From Mycolicibacterium mageritense (GTDB lineage: Bacteria > Actinomycetota > Actinomycetes > Mycobacteriales > Mycobacteriaceae), in the NCBI RefSeq assembly GCF_010727475.1, contig NZ_AP022567.1:7192001-7256000 (forward strand): DNA of 64,000 bases. Reading direction: 5' to 3'. Numbering within the stretch: position 1 is the first letter of the stretch; every line of letters begins with the position of its first letter. Below the pieces are notes generated by a model. It did no database searches and was not told the origin of the DNA. It saw nothing but the letters and a program-made list of their open reading frames with translations. Both the position numbers and the translations under genes were made by a program. Positions 39,881 through 48,477 of the stretch are shown piece after piece.

Positions 39881-40359
39881 AGCCGCTCCAATCGTTGCAG
39901 GATCTCGGCGAGGACCGCGCGACCGGGCCCGGGTTCCTCTGCCCGCGAGGCGATCACGTTGTTCGGATCCACCCACTGCCACAACTCGGCGCCGAACAGC
40001 ATGCGCCCGGTCGCGGCGAACGCCGCCGGATCACCGGACTGGCGGTGGCCCGTCGCAGCGGCGAATTCCCTGGCCAGCCTGGGCCGCAGATGCCGATCCC
40101 ATTGCAGGCGGCTGGAGTCCGCCCGCCGTACCAGGGTCTCGGTTTGAGACATCCACTGCGCCAACAACTCCGCCGCGTCGTCGGAGGCCGGGCCGGGATT
40201 GTCGTCGTCATCGCGCAGCATCCACCGCATGGCCCCGAGCACGATAGCCACCGCGACGCCCGTCGCCCAGCCCACCACGGACCGGTCCGGCAACACGAGC
40301 ACCGCGTACACCTCGACCAGCAGGACGAGCAGAAACCCAGCTGCTACAGTCCTTTTCAC
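39877..40359 (-). CDS. MoxR-operon membrane protein, 160 aa
   Basis: Two N-terminal membrane helices (TVAAGFLLVLLVEVYAVLVL and VVGWATGVAVAIVLGAMRW) precede a soluble helical domain with LLAQWMSQTETLVRRADSS, WDRHLRPRLAREF and a FGAELWQWVDP patch. I do not recognise a named domain, but proteins of this layout occupy the slot between DUF4129 and MoxR in actinobacterial operons. The GTG at 40359 overlaps the DUF4129 gene by 4 bp, and the stop overlaps moxR by 4 bp. Confidence 0.8.
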
Positions 40360-41294
40360 GGCACACTCCGCAGATCGGCGAGCACCTGACGCAGGGCGGC
40401 CACGGCACTGTCGCGGTGGGCTTCGGTCATCACGTGCGGGCTGAACCGCGCCTCCGTGAACAACTCGACCAATTCCGTTGCGCCCGCGCCGGAGACGGCA
40501 TGGTGATCCACCGCGCGGGCCAGCACCTCCGACGGGGTGTCGGAAGCCAGCGGCATCGCGCCGGGAGCGTGCGCCAGTCCGCGCTCCATCGCGGCATAGC
40601 ACGCGATGATCGCGGCCCTGGGGTCACGGCTGGCGTCGCCGATCTCGACCAACCCGAGTTCGGCTGCCCGCGCGAGGGTTTCCGGGCCGCGACGGACAGG
40701 CGCGGGCTCGTACGCGTCGGAGTCGGTGGGCAACCCCGTAGGTTGCCTGCGGCTGACCTGGACGATGAACCCGACGACGAGGATGACCATGAGCACCACG
40801 GTGACCACGGCCAGGTAGCGAAGTGTTCCGTCGCTCGCGCCCGTGGGATCGGGCGGTTCCGGCGGAGCCGTGTCGGGCGCTGGTGAACCCGGCCGGTCAG
40901 CGGGCGGCGACTGCGCCGGCACGGGCCGGTCGGCGCCGGGAGGCGTCCCCAACCGCACGATCAGCACGACCGCGAGCAGCCACGCCAGCACGGCGCCCAC
41001 AGCGATCAACACCCACCTGGTGCGCAGTTCACCGCCGATCCCGCGAAGTGCCGCAGGACCGTACTGGGCACTGCTCGGGGTGGGTGGCCGGCGTGTGACC
41101 ACGGCGAACGCGAGGATGGCCAGGGCCACCGCCGACAATGCGACGACAGCCACCAGACTCGCGGTCGAATTGGCCGGGGGCTGCCGGGCGGCCCGCTGCG
41201 CGCCGGGCAGGTAACCGCGCAGCGCCGTCGCAGCCACCACCACGAGCACGAGCACAATGGCCACGCGCCCTGCCGACTTGTCGATTCCTGGCAT
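40356..41294 (-). CDS. DUF4129 membrane protein, first gene of the MoxR operon
   Basis: The protein has 312 aa from ATG 41294. Four hydrophobic helices lie at about residues 10-30, 45-70, 95-120 and 160-185, with a Pro-rich loop between the third and fourth. The C-terminal DUF4129 domain (about 220-312) has AIIACYAAMERGLA, SDTPSEVLAR, and ELFTEARFSPHVMTEAHRDSAVAAL. DUF4129 resembles the C-terminus of some transglutaminase-like proteins and travels with MoxR-DUF58. A GTG at 41327 would add 11 residues and cannot be excluded. It is divergent from cobG over a gap of about 78 bp that holds both promoters. Confidence 0.85.
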   Translation of the reverse strand: MPGIDKSAGRVAIVLVLVVVAATALRGYLPGAQRAARQPPANSTASLVAVVALSAVALAILAFAVVTRRPPTPSSAQYGPAALRGIGGELRTRWVLIAVGAVLAWLLAVVLIVRLGTPPGADRPVPAQSPPADRPGSPAPDTAPPEPPDPTGASDGTLRYLAVVTVVLMVILVVGFIVQVSRRQPTGLPTDSDAYEPAPVRRGPETLARAAELGLVEIGDASRDPRAAIIACYAAMERGLAHAPGAMPLASDTPSEVLARAVDHHAVSGAGATELVELFTEARFSPHVMTEAHRDSAVAALRQVLADLRSVP

Positions 41295-41355
41295 CGCCTG
41301 GTCAATCGTCGCATGGAACGCGCCCACGTCCGGCGAAATGCGAATCCGCTGTTCC

Positions 41356-41361
41356 TAGAAT
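41356..41361 (+). promoter_or_regulatory. -10 element of cobG
   Basis: TAGAAT (TANNNT) lies 11 bp before the ATG at 41373, which would give a leader of only about 5 nt. Confidence 0.4.
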
Positions 41362-41372
41362 GGAGCCCGAAC

Positions 41373-42521
41373 ATGGCAAGAACCAGAGACCACGACGCCT
41401 GCCCGGGTGCCCTCACGGTGCACCGGGCCGCCGATGGCGCCCTGGTCCGGATCCGGCTGGCCGGTGGCATGATCTCCGCGCCGCAACTTGCGACGCTTGC
41501 CGGGATCGCCAAGGACTTCGGTTCGGACGCAATGGAACTCACGTCGCGCGGCAACATCCAGCTGCGGGCGCTGACCGATACCGACGCCGTGGCGGCAGCA
41601 CTGACCGGCGCGGGCCTGTTGCCGTCGACCACGCACGAGCGGGTCCGCAACATCGTCGCCTCACCGCTGTCGGGACGGGCCGGCGGCCTCGCCGATGTGC
41701 GCGGTCTGGTGGGTGATCTGGACGCCGCGATCCAGGCCGCACCGGTTTTGGCCGAACTGCCGGGACGGTTCTGGTTCAGCCTCGACGACGGGCGCGGCGA
41801 CGTCTCGGGGCTGGCCGCGGACGTGGGCATCCACCTGGTCGAACCCGGCGAGGCCGCGTTGGTGCTGGCGGGCACGGACACCGGGGTGCGGCTGGCCCCC
41901 GCGGACACGGTCGCGACGCTGACCGGCATCGCGGAGCGCTTCGCAGGCATCCGCGGGAAGGCATGGCGGGTGGCCGAACTCGACGATGCGAGTGAACTGC
42001 TGGCAGGCCTGCCCGTCACCGCCGAACCGGGTGCGCAGTGGCCGCCGACCGTACGCCCGCCCGTCGGTTGGATCGCGCAGGCCGACGACCGGGTCGCCCT
42101 CGGCGCCGCCCTGCCGCTGGGGGTACTGCAGGCCAGGGTCGCCGAGTTTCTCGCCGCAGTCGAGGCCCCGCTGGTGATCACGCCGTGGCGTTCGGTCTTG
42201 CTCTGCGACCTCTCCGAAGAGGTCGCGGAGGTTGCGGTACGCGTGCTGGCCCCCATGGGCCTGGTGTTCGACGAGAACTCGCCGTGGCTCGACGTCAGTG
42301 CCTGCACCGGCAGCCCGGGATGCGCGAAGTCGATCGCCGACGTGCGGGGCGATGCCGCCGAGGCCGTTCAGACCCCGACCGGGACGCACCGGCATTTCGT
42401 CGGCTGCGAACGCGCGTGCGGCAGCCCCGCGGTCGGTGAGGTGCTCGTTGCGACCGCGGACGGGTACCGCGCACGTGAGGAGCAAGACGGATACCGCGCA
42501 CGTGAGGAGCAAGACCCGTAG
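41373..42521 (+). CDS. cobG: Precorrin-3B synthase CobG
   Basis: The protein has 382 aa in the nitrite/sulfite reductase-like family with two ferrodoxin-like halves. It has MELTSRGNIQLRAL near residue 50 and the [4Fe-4S] cysteines Cys311 and Cys317 (CTGSPGC), Cys345 and Cys349 (CERAC). CobG uses O2 to make precorrin-3B, the step that marks the aerobic B12 pathway. The ATG at 41373 fits the family start. The C-terminus is odd: after the conserved GEVLVATAD the last 18 or so residues are a 9-residue unit (GYRAREEQD) repeated twice, coded by a 27-bp tandem repeat, and then Pro-stop. It is the first gene of cobG-cobH-cobIJ. Confidence 0.95.
   Translation: MARTRDHDACPGALTVHRAADGALVRIRLAGGMISAPQLATLAGIAKDFGSDAMELTSRGNIQLRALTDTDAVAAALTGAGLLPSTTHERVRNIVASPLSGRAGGLADVRGLVGDLDAAIQAAPVLAELPGRFWFSLDDGRGDVSGLAADVGIHLVEPGEAALVLAGTDTGVRLAPADTVATLTGIAERFAGIRGKAWRVAELDDASELLAGLPVTAEPGAQWPPTVRPPVGWIAQADDRVALGAALPLGVLQARVAEFLAAVEAPLVITPWRSVLLCDLSEEVAEVAVRVLAPMGLVFDENSPWLDVSACTGSPGCAKSIADVRGDAAEAVQTPTGTHRHFVGCERACGSPAVGEVLVATADGYRAREEQDGYRAREEQDP
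42462..42515 (+). repeat. 27-bp tandem duplication at the 3' end of cobG
   Basis: Units 42462-42488 and 42489-42515 differ at one base (ggg versus gga). The unit keeps the reading frame and adds nine residues. Two nearly exact copies suggest a recent slippage duplication. Confidence 0.95.
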
Positions 42522-42542
42522 GAGTTGCGTGGCGCCTCCCCG

Positions 42543-42548
42543 TAGGGT
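42543..42548 (+). promoter_or_regulatory. Possible internal -10 before cobH
   Basis: TAGGGT (TANNNT) ends 6 bp before the GTG at 42555. It could give a leaderless cobH-cobIJ message in addition to read-through from cobG, which ends 33 bp upstream. Confidence 0.35.
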
Positions 42549-42554
42549 GTTCGG

Positions 42555-43181
42555 GTGCTCGACTACATCCGTGACGCCGCCGAGATCTACCGGCAGAGCT
42601 TCGCGACGATCCGCGCCGAGGCCGAGTTGTCCCGTTTCCCGGCAGACGTCGCGCGCGTGGTGGTCCGGTTGATCCACACGTGCGGTCAGGTCGACGTGGC
42701 CGACCACGTGGCATTCACCGACGAGGTCGTCGAGCGGGCCCATGCAGCGCTGGCCGCGGGTGCGCCGATCCTGTGCGACTCGTCGATGGTCGCGGCGGGC
42801 ATCACCCGCTCGCGCCTGCCTGCAGCCAACGACGTGGTGTCGCTGGTCGCCGACCCGCGCGCGCCCGAATTGGCGGAGCGGCTGGGCTTCACCCGGTCGG
42901 CGGCCGCGGTCGACTTGTGGGCGGACCGGCTCGGCGGCGCCGTGGTGGCCGTCGGCAATGCCCCGACGGCGTTGTTCCGGCTGCTGGAACTGCTCGACGA
43001 CGGGGCTCCCGTGCCCGCCGCCGTGCTCGGCGGGCCGGTCGGTTTCGTGGGATCGGCCCAGTCCAAGCAGGAACTGATCGACCATCCCCGCGGGATGTCC
43101 TACCTGGTGGTGACCGGCCGGCGGGGTGGCAGCGCCATGGCCGCCGCGGCTGTCAACGCGATTGCGAGTGAACGCGAATGA
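42555..43181 (+). CDS. cobH: Precorrin-8X methylmutase CobH
   Basis: The protein has 208 aa. It moves the methyl group from C-11 to C-12 to form hydrogenobyrinate. The catalytic His41 is in RLIHTCGQ, and CDSSMVAAGITRSRLP and VGFVGSAQSKQEL are family motifs. GTG start at 42555, 33 bp after cobG. The stop overlaps cobIJ by 4 bp (ATGA). Confidence 0.97.
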   Translation: MLDYIRDAAEIYRQSFATIRAEAELSRFPADVARVVVRLIHTCGQVDVADHVAFTDEVVERAHAALAAGAPILCDSSMVAAGITRSRLPAANDVVSLVADPRAPELAERLGFTRSAAAVDLWADRLGGAVVAVGNAPTALFRLLELLDDGAPVPAAVLGGPVGFVGSAQSKQELIDHPRGMSYLVVTGRRGGSAMAAAAVNAIASERE

Positions 43182-44656
43182 GAGGAACGCTCTACGGTGT
43201 CGGCCTCGGGCCCGGCGACCCGGAGTTGGTGACGGTCAAGGCCGCGCGCGTGATCGGTGAGGCCGACGTGGTGGCCTATCACAGCGCCCGGCACGGCCAC
43301 AGCATCGCGCGCGGTATCGCCGCGCCGTATCTGCGGCCCGGCCAGGTCGAGGAGCACCTGGTGTATCCGGTGACCACCGAGACCACCGACCACCCGGGCG
43401 GCTACGCGGGCGCCATGGAGGACTTCTACGCCGAGGCCGCCGAGCGGATCGCGACGCACCTGGACGCGGGCCGCAGCGTGGCCCTGCTCGCCGAGGGCGA
43501 CCCGCTGTTCTACAGCTCGTACATGCACATGCACACGCGGTTGACGTCGCGGTTCGACGCGGTCATCATTCCCGGTGTCACGTCGGTCAGCGCGGCCGCG
43601 GCCGCCACCGGAACTCCGCTCGTGCAGGGCGACGAGGTGCTGACCATCCTGCCCGGCACCTTGGCGCCCGATGAGCTCAAGCGCCGCCTCGCCGACACCG
43701 ACGCCGCCGTGGTGCTCAAGCTGGGCCGGTCGTATCCGGCTGTGCGGGAAGCGCTTTCGTCGACCGGTCGGCTCGACCAGGCGTTCTACGTCGAGCGGGC
43801 GTCGACCGAGCGGCAGCGGGTGTCACCGGCCGGCGAGGTCGACGCGGCCAAGGTGCCGTACTTCTCGCTGGCGATGCTGCCAGGCAGCATGACCAAGCCC
43901 GAGCGCACCGGCAGCGTCGTGGTGATCGGCCTGGGACCGGGCGACGGTGACTGGATGACGCCGCAGAGCCGTCGCGAACTGGCCGAGGCCACCGACCTCA
44001 TCGGCTACTTCCCGTATCTCGAGCGGGTCGGGCTGCGGGCCGGTCAGCGCCACCACCCCAGCGACAACACCGACGAACCGGCCCGGGCACGGCTGGCCTG
44101 CGAACTGGCCCAGGAGGGCAAGGTGGTCGCCGTGGTGTCCTCTGGCGATCCGGGGGTTTTCGCCATGGCGACCGCCGTCTTGGAGGAAGCCAAGCAGTGG
44201 CCGGACGTACCGGTCCGGGTGATCCCGGCGATGACGGCCGCGCAGGCCGTCGCGAGCCGCGTCGGCGCACCCCTCGGCCACGACTACGCGGTGATCTCGC
44301 TGTCGGACCGGCTCAAGCCGTGGGACGTGATCGCCGAGCGGTTGACGGCCGCCGCGAAGGCCGACCTGGTGCTGGCGATCTACAACCCGGCCTCGAAGAC
44401 CCGCACCTGGCAGGTGGGCGCGATGCGCGAGTTGCTGCTCGAGCACCGTGACCCCAGCACCCCGGTGATCATCGGCCGACGGGTTTCGGGTGCCGCACCC
44501 GGCCCCGACGAGAGCGTGACCGTGGTGCGGTTGGCAGACCTGGATCCCGCGCGGGTCGACATGCGCTGCCTGTTGATCATCGGCTCGTCGCAGACCCAGT
44601 GGTACAGCTATCAGGACCAGGACCGGGTCTTCACCCCGCGCACCTATCCGAGTTGA
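43178..44656 (+). CDS. cobIJ: Fused precorrin-2 C20- and precorrin-3B C17-methyltransferase CobI-CobJ
   Basis: The protein has 492 aa and two SAM-dependent tetrapyrrole methyltransferase domains. CobI is about residues 1-237 (GVGLGPGDPELVTVKA at 7-22, AEGDPLFYSSYMHMH) and CobJ about 245-492 (VIGLGPGDGDWMTPQSR, VSSGDPGVFAMA, LAIYNPASKTR). CobI methylates C-20 before CobG; CobJ methylates C-17 with ring contraction after CobG. The fusion is normal for mycobacteria (Rv2066). ATG overlaps cobH by 4 bp. It is the last gene of the plus-strand cob unit. Confidence 0.97.
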   Translation: MRGTLYGVGLGPGDPELVTVKAARVIGEADVVAYHSARHGHSIARGIAAPYLRPGQVEEHLVYPVTTETTDHPGGYAGAMEDFYAEAAERIATHLDAGRSVALLAEGDPLFYSSYMHMHTRLTSRFDAVIIPGVTSVSAAAAATGTPLVQGDEVLTILPGTLAPDELKRRLADTDAAVVLKLGRSYPAVREALSSTGRLDQAFYVERASTERQRVSPAGEVDAAKVPYFSLAMLPGSMTKPERTGSVVVIGLGPGDGDWMTPQSRRELAEATDLIGYFPYLERVGLRAGQRHHPSDNTDEPARARLACELAQEGKVVAVVSSGDPGVFAMATAVLEEAKQWPDVPVRVIPAMTAAQAVASRVGAPLGHDYAVISLSDRLKPWDVIAERLTAAAKADLVLAIYNPASKTRTWQVGAMRELLLEHRDPSTPVIIGRRVSGAAPGPDESVTVVRLADLDPARVDMRCLLIIGSSQTQWYSYQDQDRVFTPRTYPS

Positions 44657-44671
44657 CTCCCGCCGACAACG

Positions 44672-44687
44672 TTTGACGACCGTCAAA
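44672..44687. promoter_or_regulatory. Palindrome TTTGACG-AC-CGTCAAA (candidate operator)
   Basis: Perfect 7-bp arms with a 2-bp centre lie 16 bp after the cobIJ stop and 84 bp before the kinase-like gene. It contains TTGACG, a -35-like hexamer. The form is typical of a TetR-type repressor site; no regulator is next to it. Confidence 0.55.
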
Positions 44688-44738
44688 AACCTGGTTAGTG
44701 TCCGGCGTCACACCACGCTGCTGGAGGGCGCAGAGGCG

Positions 44739-44774
44739 ATGCGGATGGAAACGGGCCACGGGGTGATGCCATGA
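44739..44774 (+). CDS. Possible 11-codon leader peptide coupled to the kinase-like gene
   Basis: ATG 44739 opens MRMETGHGVMP, whose TGA (44772-44774) overlaps the ATG of the next gene (44771) as ATGA, with ctggaggg about 10 bp upstream. The main gene lacks its own clear ribosome site, so ribosomes may reach it by termination-reinitiation. This is inference from spacing only. Confidence 0.3.
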   Translation: MRMETGHGVMP

Positions 44775-45841
44775 CGACGACGGCACCACTGCCCCGGTCC
44801 ATCCCGGGCCACCCCGAGGACGTGACCGCGGAGTGGCTGTCGGCCGTGCTGGCCACCGAGGTCAACACCGTCGAAACCGCGCCGATCGGGACGGGCCAGA
44901 CCGGCGCGACCTACCGGGTGACGGTGACCTACCCCGGTCCGACCGAACTGCCCGCGACGTTCGCGGTCAAACTCCCGGCGCAGGACGACACCGTGCGGGA
45001 CCGGGTGGTCATCGGTTACCGGTCCGAGCACGCGTTCTACACCGATGTCGCCGCGCACGTGGACATTCCCGTGCCGCGCTGCCATCACTGCGAGATCGCC
45101 GGCGAGGGAAGCGATTTCGTGCTGCTGCTCGACGACATGGCGCCCGCGGTGCAGGGCGATCAGATCGCGGGCTGCACAGTCGACGAAGCGATCCTCGGGG
45201 TACGTGCCCTGGCCGGCCTGCACGGGCCGACCTGGTGCGGCGAGCAGTGGGCCAGCTTTCCCGGTGTCGCGATGCCCAAGCCCGATCCGGATTCGGCGAA
45301 GGGCTTCGGGGACGTCGCGAAGATGGCGGCCGACATCACCCTGGAGCGGCTGGGCGATCGGATGAGTCCGGAGAATCGCGAAACCCTGTATGCCGCAATG
45401 TCGGTCGTGACGCCGTGGTTGATGTCCGAGCCGGATCGGTTCGCGGTCCTGCACGGCGACTACCGACTCGACAACATGCTGTTCGACCCGGACCGGACCC
45501 GGATCACCGTGGTCGATTGGCAGACGCTCGGCGCAGGCTTGCCGGCCCGCGACCTGTCCTACTTCACCGCCACGAGCCTGCTCCCGGAGATCCGCGCGGC
45601 CGTCGACAACGACCTGGTCGACCAATACCACGGCACGCTGCTGACGTACGGTGTCACCGGGTACGACCGCGAAACATGTTGGCGCGACTACCGGTTGGGC
45701 ATGCTGCAGGTGCCGTTGATCACGGTGCTCGGCTGCGCCTTCGCGACCTCGACCGAGCGGGGCGACGACATGATGGTGGTGATGGCCGAACGGGGTTGTC
45801 AGGCTATCCGCGACCTGGACACCCTTGAGCTGATCGCCTGA
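44771..45841 (+). CDS. APH/EcKinase-type phosphotransferase
   Basis: The protein has 356 aa. It is a kinase-like fold of the aminoglycoside/choline phosphotransferase superfamily: FAVKLPAQ in the N-lobe (ATP-binding Lys), VLLLDDMAPAVQGDQ at the hinge, catalytic HGDYRLDNMLFDPD (about 230-243), and VVDWQTLGAGLPARDLSYF. It is related to the N-terminal half of the fusion at 14507. The substrate is unknown; mycobacterial relatives are often near acyl-CoA or steroid genes. It interrupts the cob locus between cobIJ and cobK, and its last 38 bp overlap the 3' end of cobK on the opposite strand. Confidence 0.88.
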   Translation: MTTTAPLPRSIPGHPEDVTAEWLSAVLATEVNTVETAPIGTGQTGATYRVTVTYPGPTELPATFAVKLPAQDDTVRDRVVIGYRSEHAFYTDVAAHVDIPVPRCHHCEIAGEGSDFVLLLDDMAPAVQGDQIAGCTVDEAILGVRALAGLHGPTWCGEQWASFPGVAMPKPDPDSAKGFGDVAKMAADITLERLGDRMSPENRETLYAAMSVVTPWLMSEPDRFAVLHGDYRLDNMLFDPDRTRITVVDWQTLGAGLPARDLSYFTATSLLPEIRAAVDNDLVDQYHGTLLTYGVTGYDRETCWRDYRLGMLQVPLITVLGCAFATSTERGDDMMVVMAERGCQAIRDLDTLELIA

Positions 45842-46550
45842 CCCAGTCGACGGCCTCGGCGACGGTGCCCACGGCCTGCACGCCGGCCGGCAACAGCGGC
45901 CGGTCCACCATGATCACGGGTACCCCGGCCGTCGCCGCGGCGTCGAGCTTGGGCTGCGTCATCGCGCCGCCGCTGTTCTTCGTCACCAGGGCGTCGATGC
46001 GGTGCTCGCGCAGCAGTGCCAGCTCCCCCTCGTAGTGATACGGACCCCGCGACAGCAGCAGTTCGTGGTGGGCCGGCAGGGTCGCGGCGTCGGGCGCGGT
46101 GACCGCACGGATGAGAAACCAGGCGTCGACGTCTTTGAACGCGCGGGTGCCGGACCGGCCCGTCGTCAGGAATACTCGCGAATACCGGTTGTCGGCAACG
46201 GTTTCGGCGGCCTCGACGTCCGATCCCACCACGACCGCCGAACCGGGCGACCAGGCCGGGCGGGCCAGAACCAGATGCGGCAGGGCCAGGTCGGCGCAGA
46301 CCTGCGCGGCATGTGCGGTGATGGTTGCCGCGAAGGGATGCGTCGCATCGACAACAGCGTCGATCGCCGCGGCCCGCAGCCACTGCCGCATGCCGTCGAC
46401 GCCACCGAACCCGCCGATGCGGACCGCACCGACCGGCAGCGCGGGATCGGGCACCCGTCCGGCCAGGGAACTGATCACCTCGACATCGGGATGCAGCGCG
46501 GCCGCCAACGCGCGGGCTTCGCCGGTGCCGCCGAGCAGCAGGAGCTTCAC
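45804..46550 (-). CDS. cobK: Precorrin-6A reductase CobK
   Basis: The protein has 248 aa. It reduces precorrin-6A to dihydroprecorrin-6 with NADPH. It has KLLLLGGTGEARALAAAL at the start, VDATHPFAATITAHAAQVC, VFLTTGRSG, and ALVTKNSGGAMTQPKLDAA. The GTG start at 46550 shares a base with the cobM stop. The C-terminal 12 codons overlap the end of the convergent kinase-like gene (45804-45841), so the two mRNAs are complementary there. Confidence 0.95.
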   Translation of the reverse strand: MKLLLLGGTGEARALAAALHPDVEVISSLAGRVPDPALPVGAVRIGGFGGVDGMRQWLRAAAIDAVVDATHPFAATITAHAAQVCADLALPHLVLARPAWSPGSAVVVGSDVEAAETVADNRYSRVFLTTGRSGTRAFKDVDAWFLIRAVTAPDAATLPAHHELLLSRGPYHYEGELALLREHRIDALVTKNSGGAMTQPKLDAAATAGVPVIMVDRPLLPAGVQAVGTVAEAVDWVRRSAQGCPGRG

Positions 46551-47305
46551 TAGTGCCTGCTGCCCCGGCGCCGGTCCGACGAATACAGGTAGCTGTCCGA
46601 GAAGCCTTCGGCGCCGAGCACCTCCCCCACCACGATGACGGCGGTCTTGGTCACCTTCGCGGCGTGCATCTGTCCGGCGATGTCGGCCAATGTGCCGCGC
46701 AGCACGACCTCGTCCGGCCAGCTCGCGAATGCGACCACTGCACAAGGCGTTTCGGGTCGGTAGCCGCCGTCGAGGAGATGCGGGACGATGTTGTCGATCT
46801 GCGCGGCGGCCAGGTGCAGTACGAGCGTCGCACCGGGTTTGGACAGCGTGGTCAGATCCTCGCCGTCCGGCATCGCGGTCGACAGGGTCGCCACCCGTGT
46901 CAAGGTCACCGTCTGGGCGACACCGGGCACGGTGAGCTCCCGCCCGAGAGCCGCGGCCACCGCGGCGAATGCCGGCACGCCTGGCACGATCTGGTAGTCG
47001 ATACCCAGCTCGTCGAGCCTGCGACACTGTTCGGCCAGCGCGCTGTAGATGGACGGGTCACCGGAGTGCAGGCGCGCGACGTCGAGACCCGCCTTGTGGG
47101 CTTCGGCGAGCTCGCTGATGATCTGGTCGAGGGTCAACGGCCCGGTGTCGATGACACGCGCGTCGTCCGGACACAGCGCCAGCAGGTCGTCGGGCATGAT
47201 CGACCCGGCGTACAGGCACACCGGTGCGGCGGCCAGGATCCGTTGGCCGCGCACCGTGATCAGGTCGGCCGCGCCCGGGCCCGCCCCGATGAAGTAGACC
47301 GTCAT
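46550..47305 (-). CDS. cobM: Precorrin-4 C11-methyltransferase CobM
   Basis: The protein has 251 aa in the SAM-dependent tetrapyrrole methyltransferase family. It has VYFIGAGPGAADLITVRG at the start, VARLHSGDPSIYSALAEQ, PGVPAFAAVAAALG and TLVLHLAAAQ. It methylates C-11 to give precorrin-5. ATG 47305 overlaps the cobL stop by 4 bp; five upstream in-frame codons to 47320 are less likely. Confidence 0.96.
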   Translation of the reverse strand: MTVYFIGAGPGAADLITVRGQRILAAAPVCLYAGSIMPDDLLALCPDDARVIDTGPLTLDQIISELAEAHKAGLDVARLHSGDPSIYSALAEQCRRLDELGIDYQIVPGVPAFAAVAAALGRELTVPGVAQTVTLTRVATLSTAMPDGEDLTTLSKPGATLVLHLAAAQIDNIVPHLLDGGYRPETPCAVVAFASWPDEVVLRGTLADIAGQMHAAKVTKTAVIVVGEVLGAEGFSDSYLYSSDRRRGSRH

Positions 47306-48477
47306 TTGACCACCGTCCACTGCGTGACCGGCAGCGCCGGACGCCAGCCGGTGAACCCACCGATCGCGCCGCCCTGATAGTGCTGATACCGCCGCAACTC
47401 GCCTCCAAGCCGGGAATAGTACTGCGCAACAACTGCTTCCGATTCCACCGTGACCGCGTTGACGACGAGCCGGCCGCCGCTCGGCAGCCGGTCAAGGCAC
47501 GCGTCCAGCAGCCCTGGCTGCGTGATGCCGCCGCCGATGAAGATCGCTGCCGGATCCGGGGCGACCATGAGATTTTCCGGGGCTGCACCGCAGACATCGA
47601 CCCGGACGCCGAAAGCCCGCGCGTTGACCGCGATCCGGTCCCGCCGCTGGGTGTCACGCTCGAACGCGACCGCCCGGCAGCCGGGAGCGCTGCGGCACCA
47701 TTCGATCGCGATGCTGCCCGAGCCTGCGCCGACGTCCCACAGCAGCTCGCCCGGTCGCGGGCCGAGGGCCGCCAGCGTGACGGCCCGGATCGATTGTTTG
47801 GTGATCTGCCCGTCATGCGCGAACGCGTCGTCGGGCAAAGTCCCGGCCCGCCGGTCGTCGGGCAGGTACCGCACGGCCATCACGTTGAGCGCGTCGACGT
47901 CGCGCGGCGGCCGCGCCGCCCATTCCCGCGCGGTGGCCGAGCGGCGCAGTTCTCGCGGTCCGCCGAGCTGTTCGAGCACCGTCAACTCCGAGTCCCCCCG
48001 GCCGGTCTCGGTGAGCAGCCCCGCGAGGGCCGCGGGGCTGGTCGCGTCCCGGGAGAGGACCACGGCCTGCCCGCCGCGCCGCACCGCGGTGTGTGGTTCG
48101 GCGCTGACCAGGCTGATGATCTCGGTGTCCTGCACCGACCAGCCGACCCGCGAGCACGCCAGCGTCACCGACGAAACGTGGGGCAGCACCGTCACGGCGT
48201 CGGCACCGTACATCCGGATCAGCACGCTGCCGACACCGTGCAGCAGCGGATCACCGCTGGCCACGACGTGAACGTCACCGTCGGTGTCGTCGAGCAGCGT
48301 CCGCAACGCGGGCATCATGGGCGACGGCCACGCCCGGCGCGCCGCGCGGATGCTGTCGTCGAGCAGGTCGAGCTGACGCTTCGAGCCGTAAACGACGGTG
48401 GCCCTGGCCAACTCGTTGCGCGAGGCCGCGGGCAGGCCCGCCATACCGTCAGCCCCGATCCCGACCACGACGATCAC
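47302..48477 (-). CDS. cobL: Precorrin-6Y C5,15-methyltransferase (decarboxylating) CobL
   Basis: The protein has 391 aa. The N-terminal half is the CbiE-like tetrapyrrole methyltransferase (IVVVGIGADGMAGL, VVASGDPLLHGVG). The C-terminal half is the CbiT-like Rossmann methyltransferase and decarboxylase (LLWDVGAGSGSIAIEWCR, AIFIGGGITQPG). The GTG at 48477 overlaps the SDR stop by 4 bp (GTGA); a longer frame would overlap the SDR gene. It leads cobL-cobM-cobK on the minus strand. Confidence 0.96.
   Translation of the reverse strand: MIVVVGIGADGMAGLPAASRNELARATVVYGSKRQLDLLDDSIRAARRAWPSPMMPALRTLLDDTDGDVHVVASGDPLLHGVGSVLIRMYGADAVTVLPHVSSVTLACSRVGWSVQDTEIISLVSAEPHTAVRRGGQAVVLSRDATSPAALAGLLTETGRGDSELTVLEQLGGPRELRRSATAREWAARPPRDVDALNVMAVRYLPDDRRAGTLPDDAFAHDGQITKQSIRAVTLAALGPRPGELLWDVGAGSGSIAIEWCRSAPGCRAVAFERDTQRRDRIAVNARAFGVRVDVCGAAPENLMVAPDPAAIFIGGGITQPGLLDACLDRLPSGGRLVVNAVTVESEAVVAQYYSRLGGELRRYQHYQGGAIGGFTGWRPALPVTQWTVVK

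Noticed and set aside
41295..41372. Cobalamin riboswitch upstream of cobG
   Set aside because: The 78-bp gap is too short for the aptamer and holds a -10 just before cobG.
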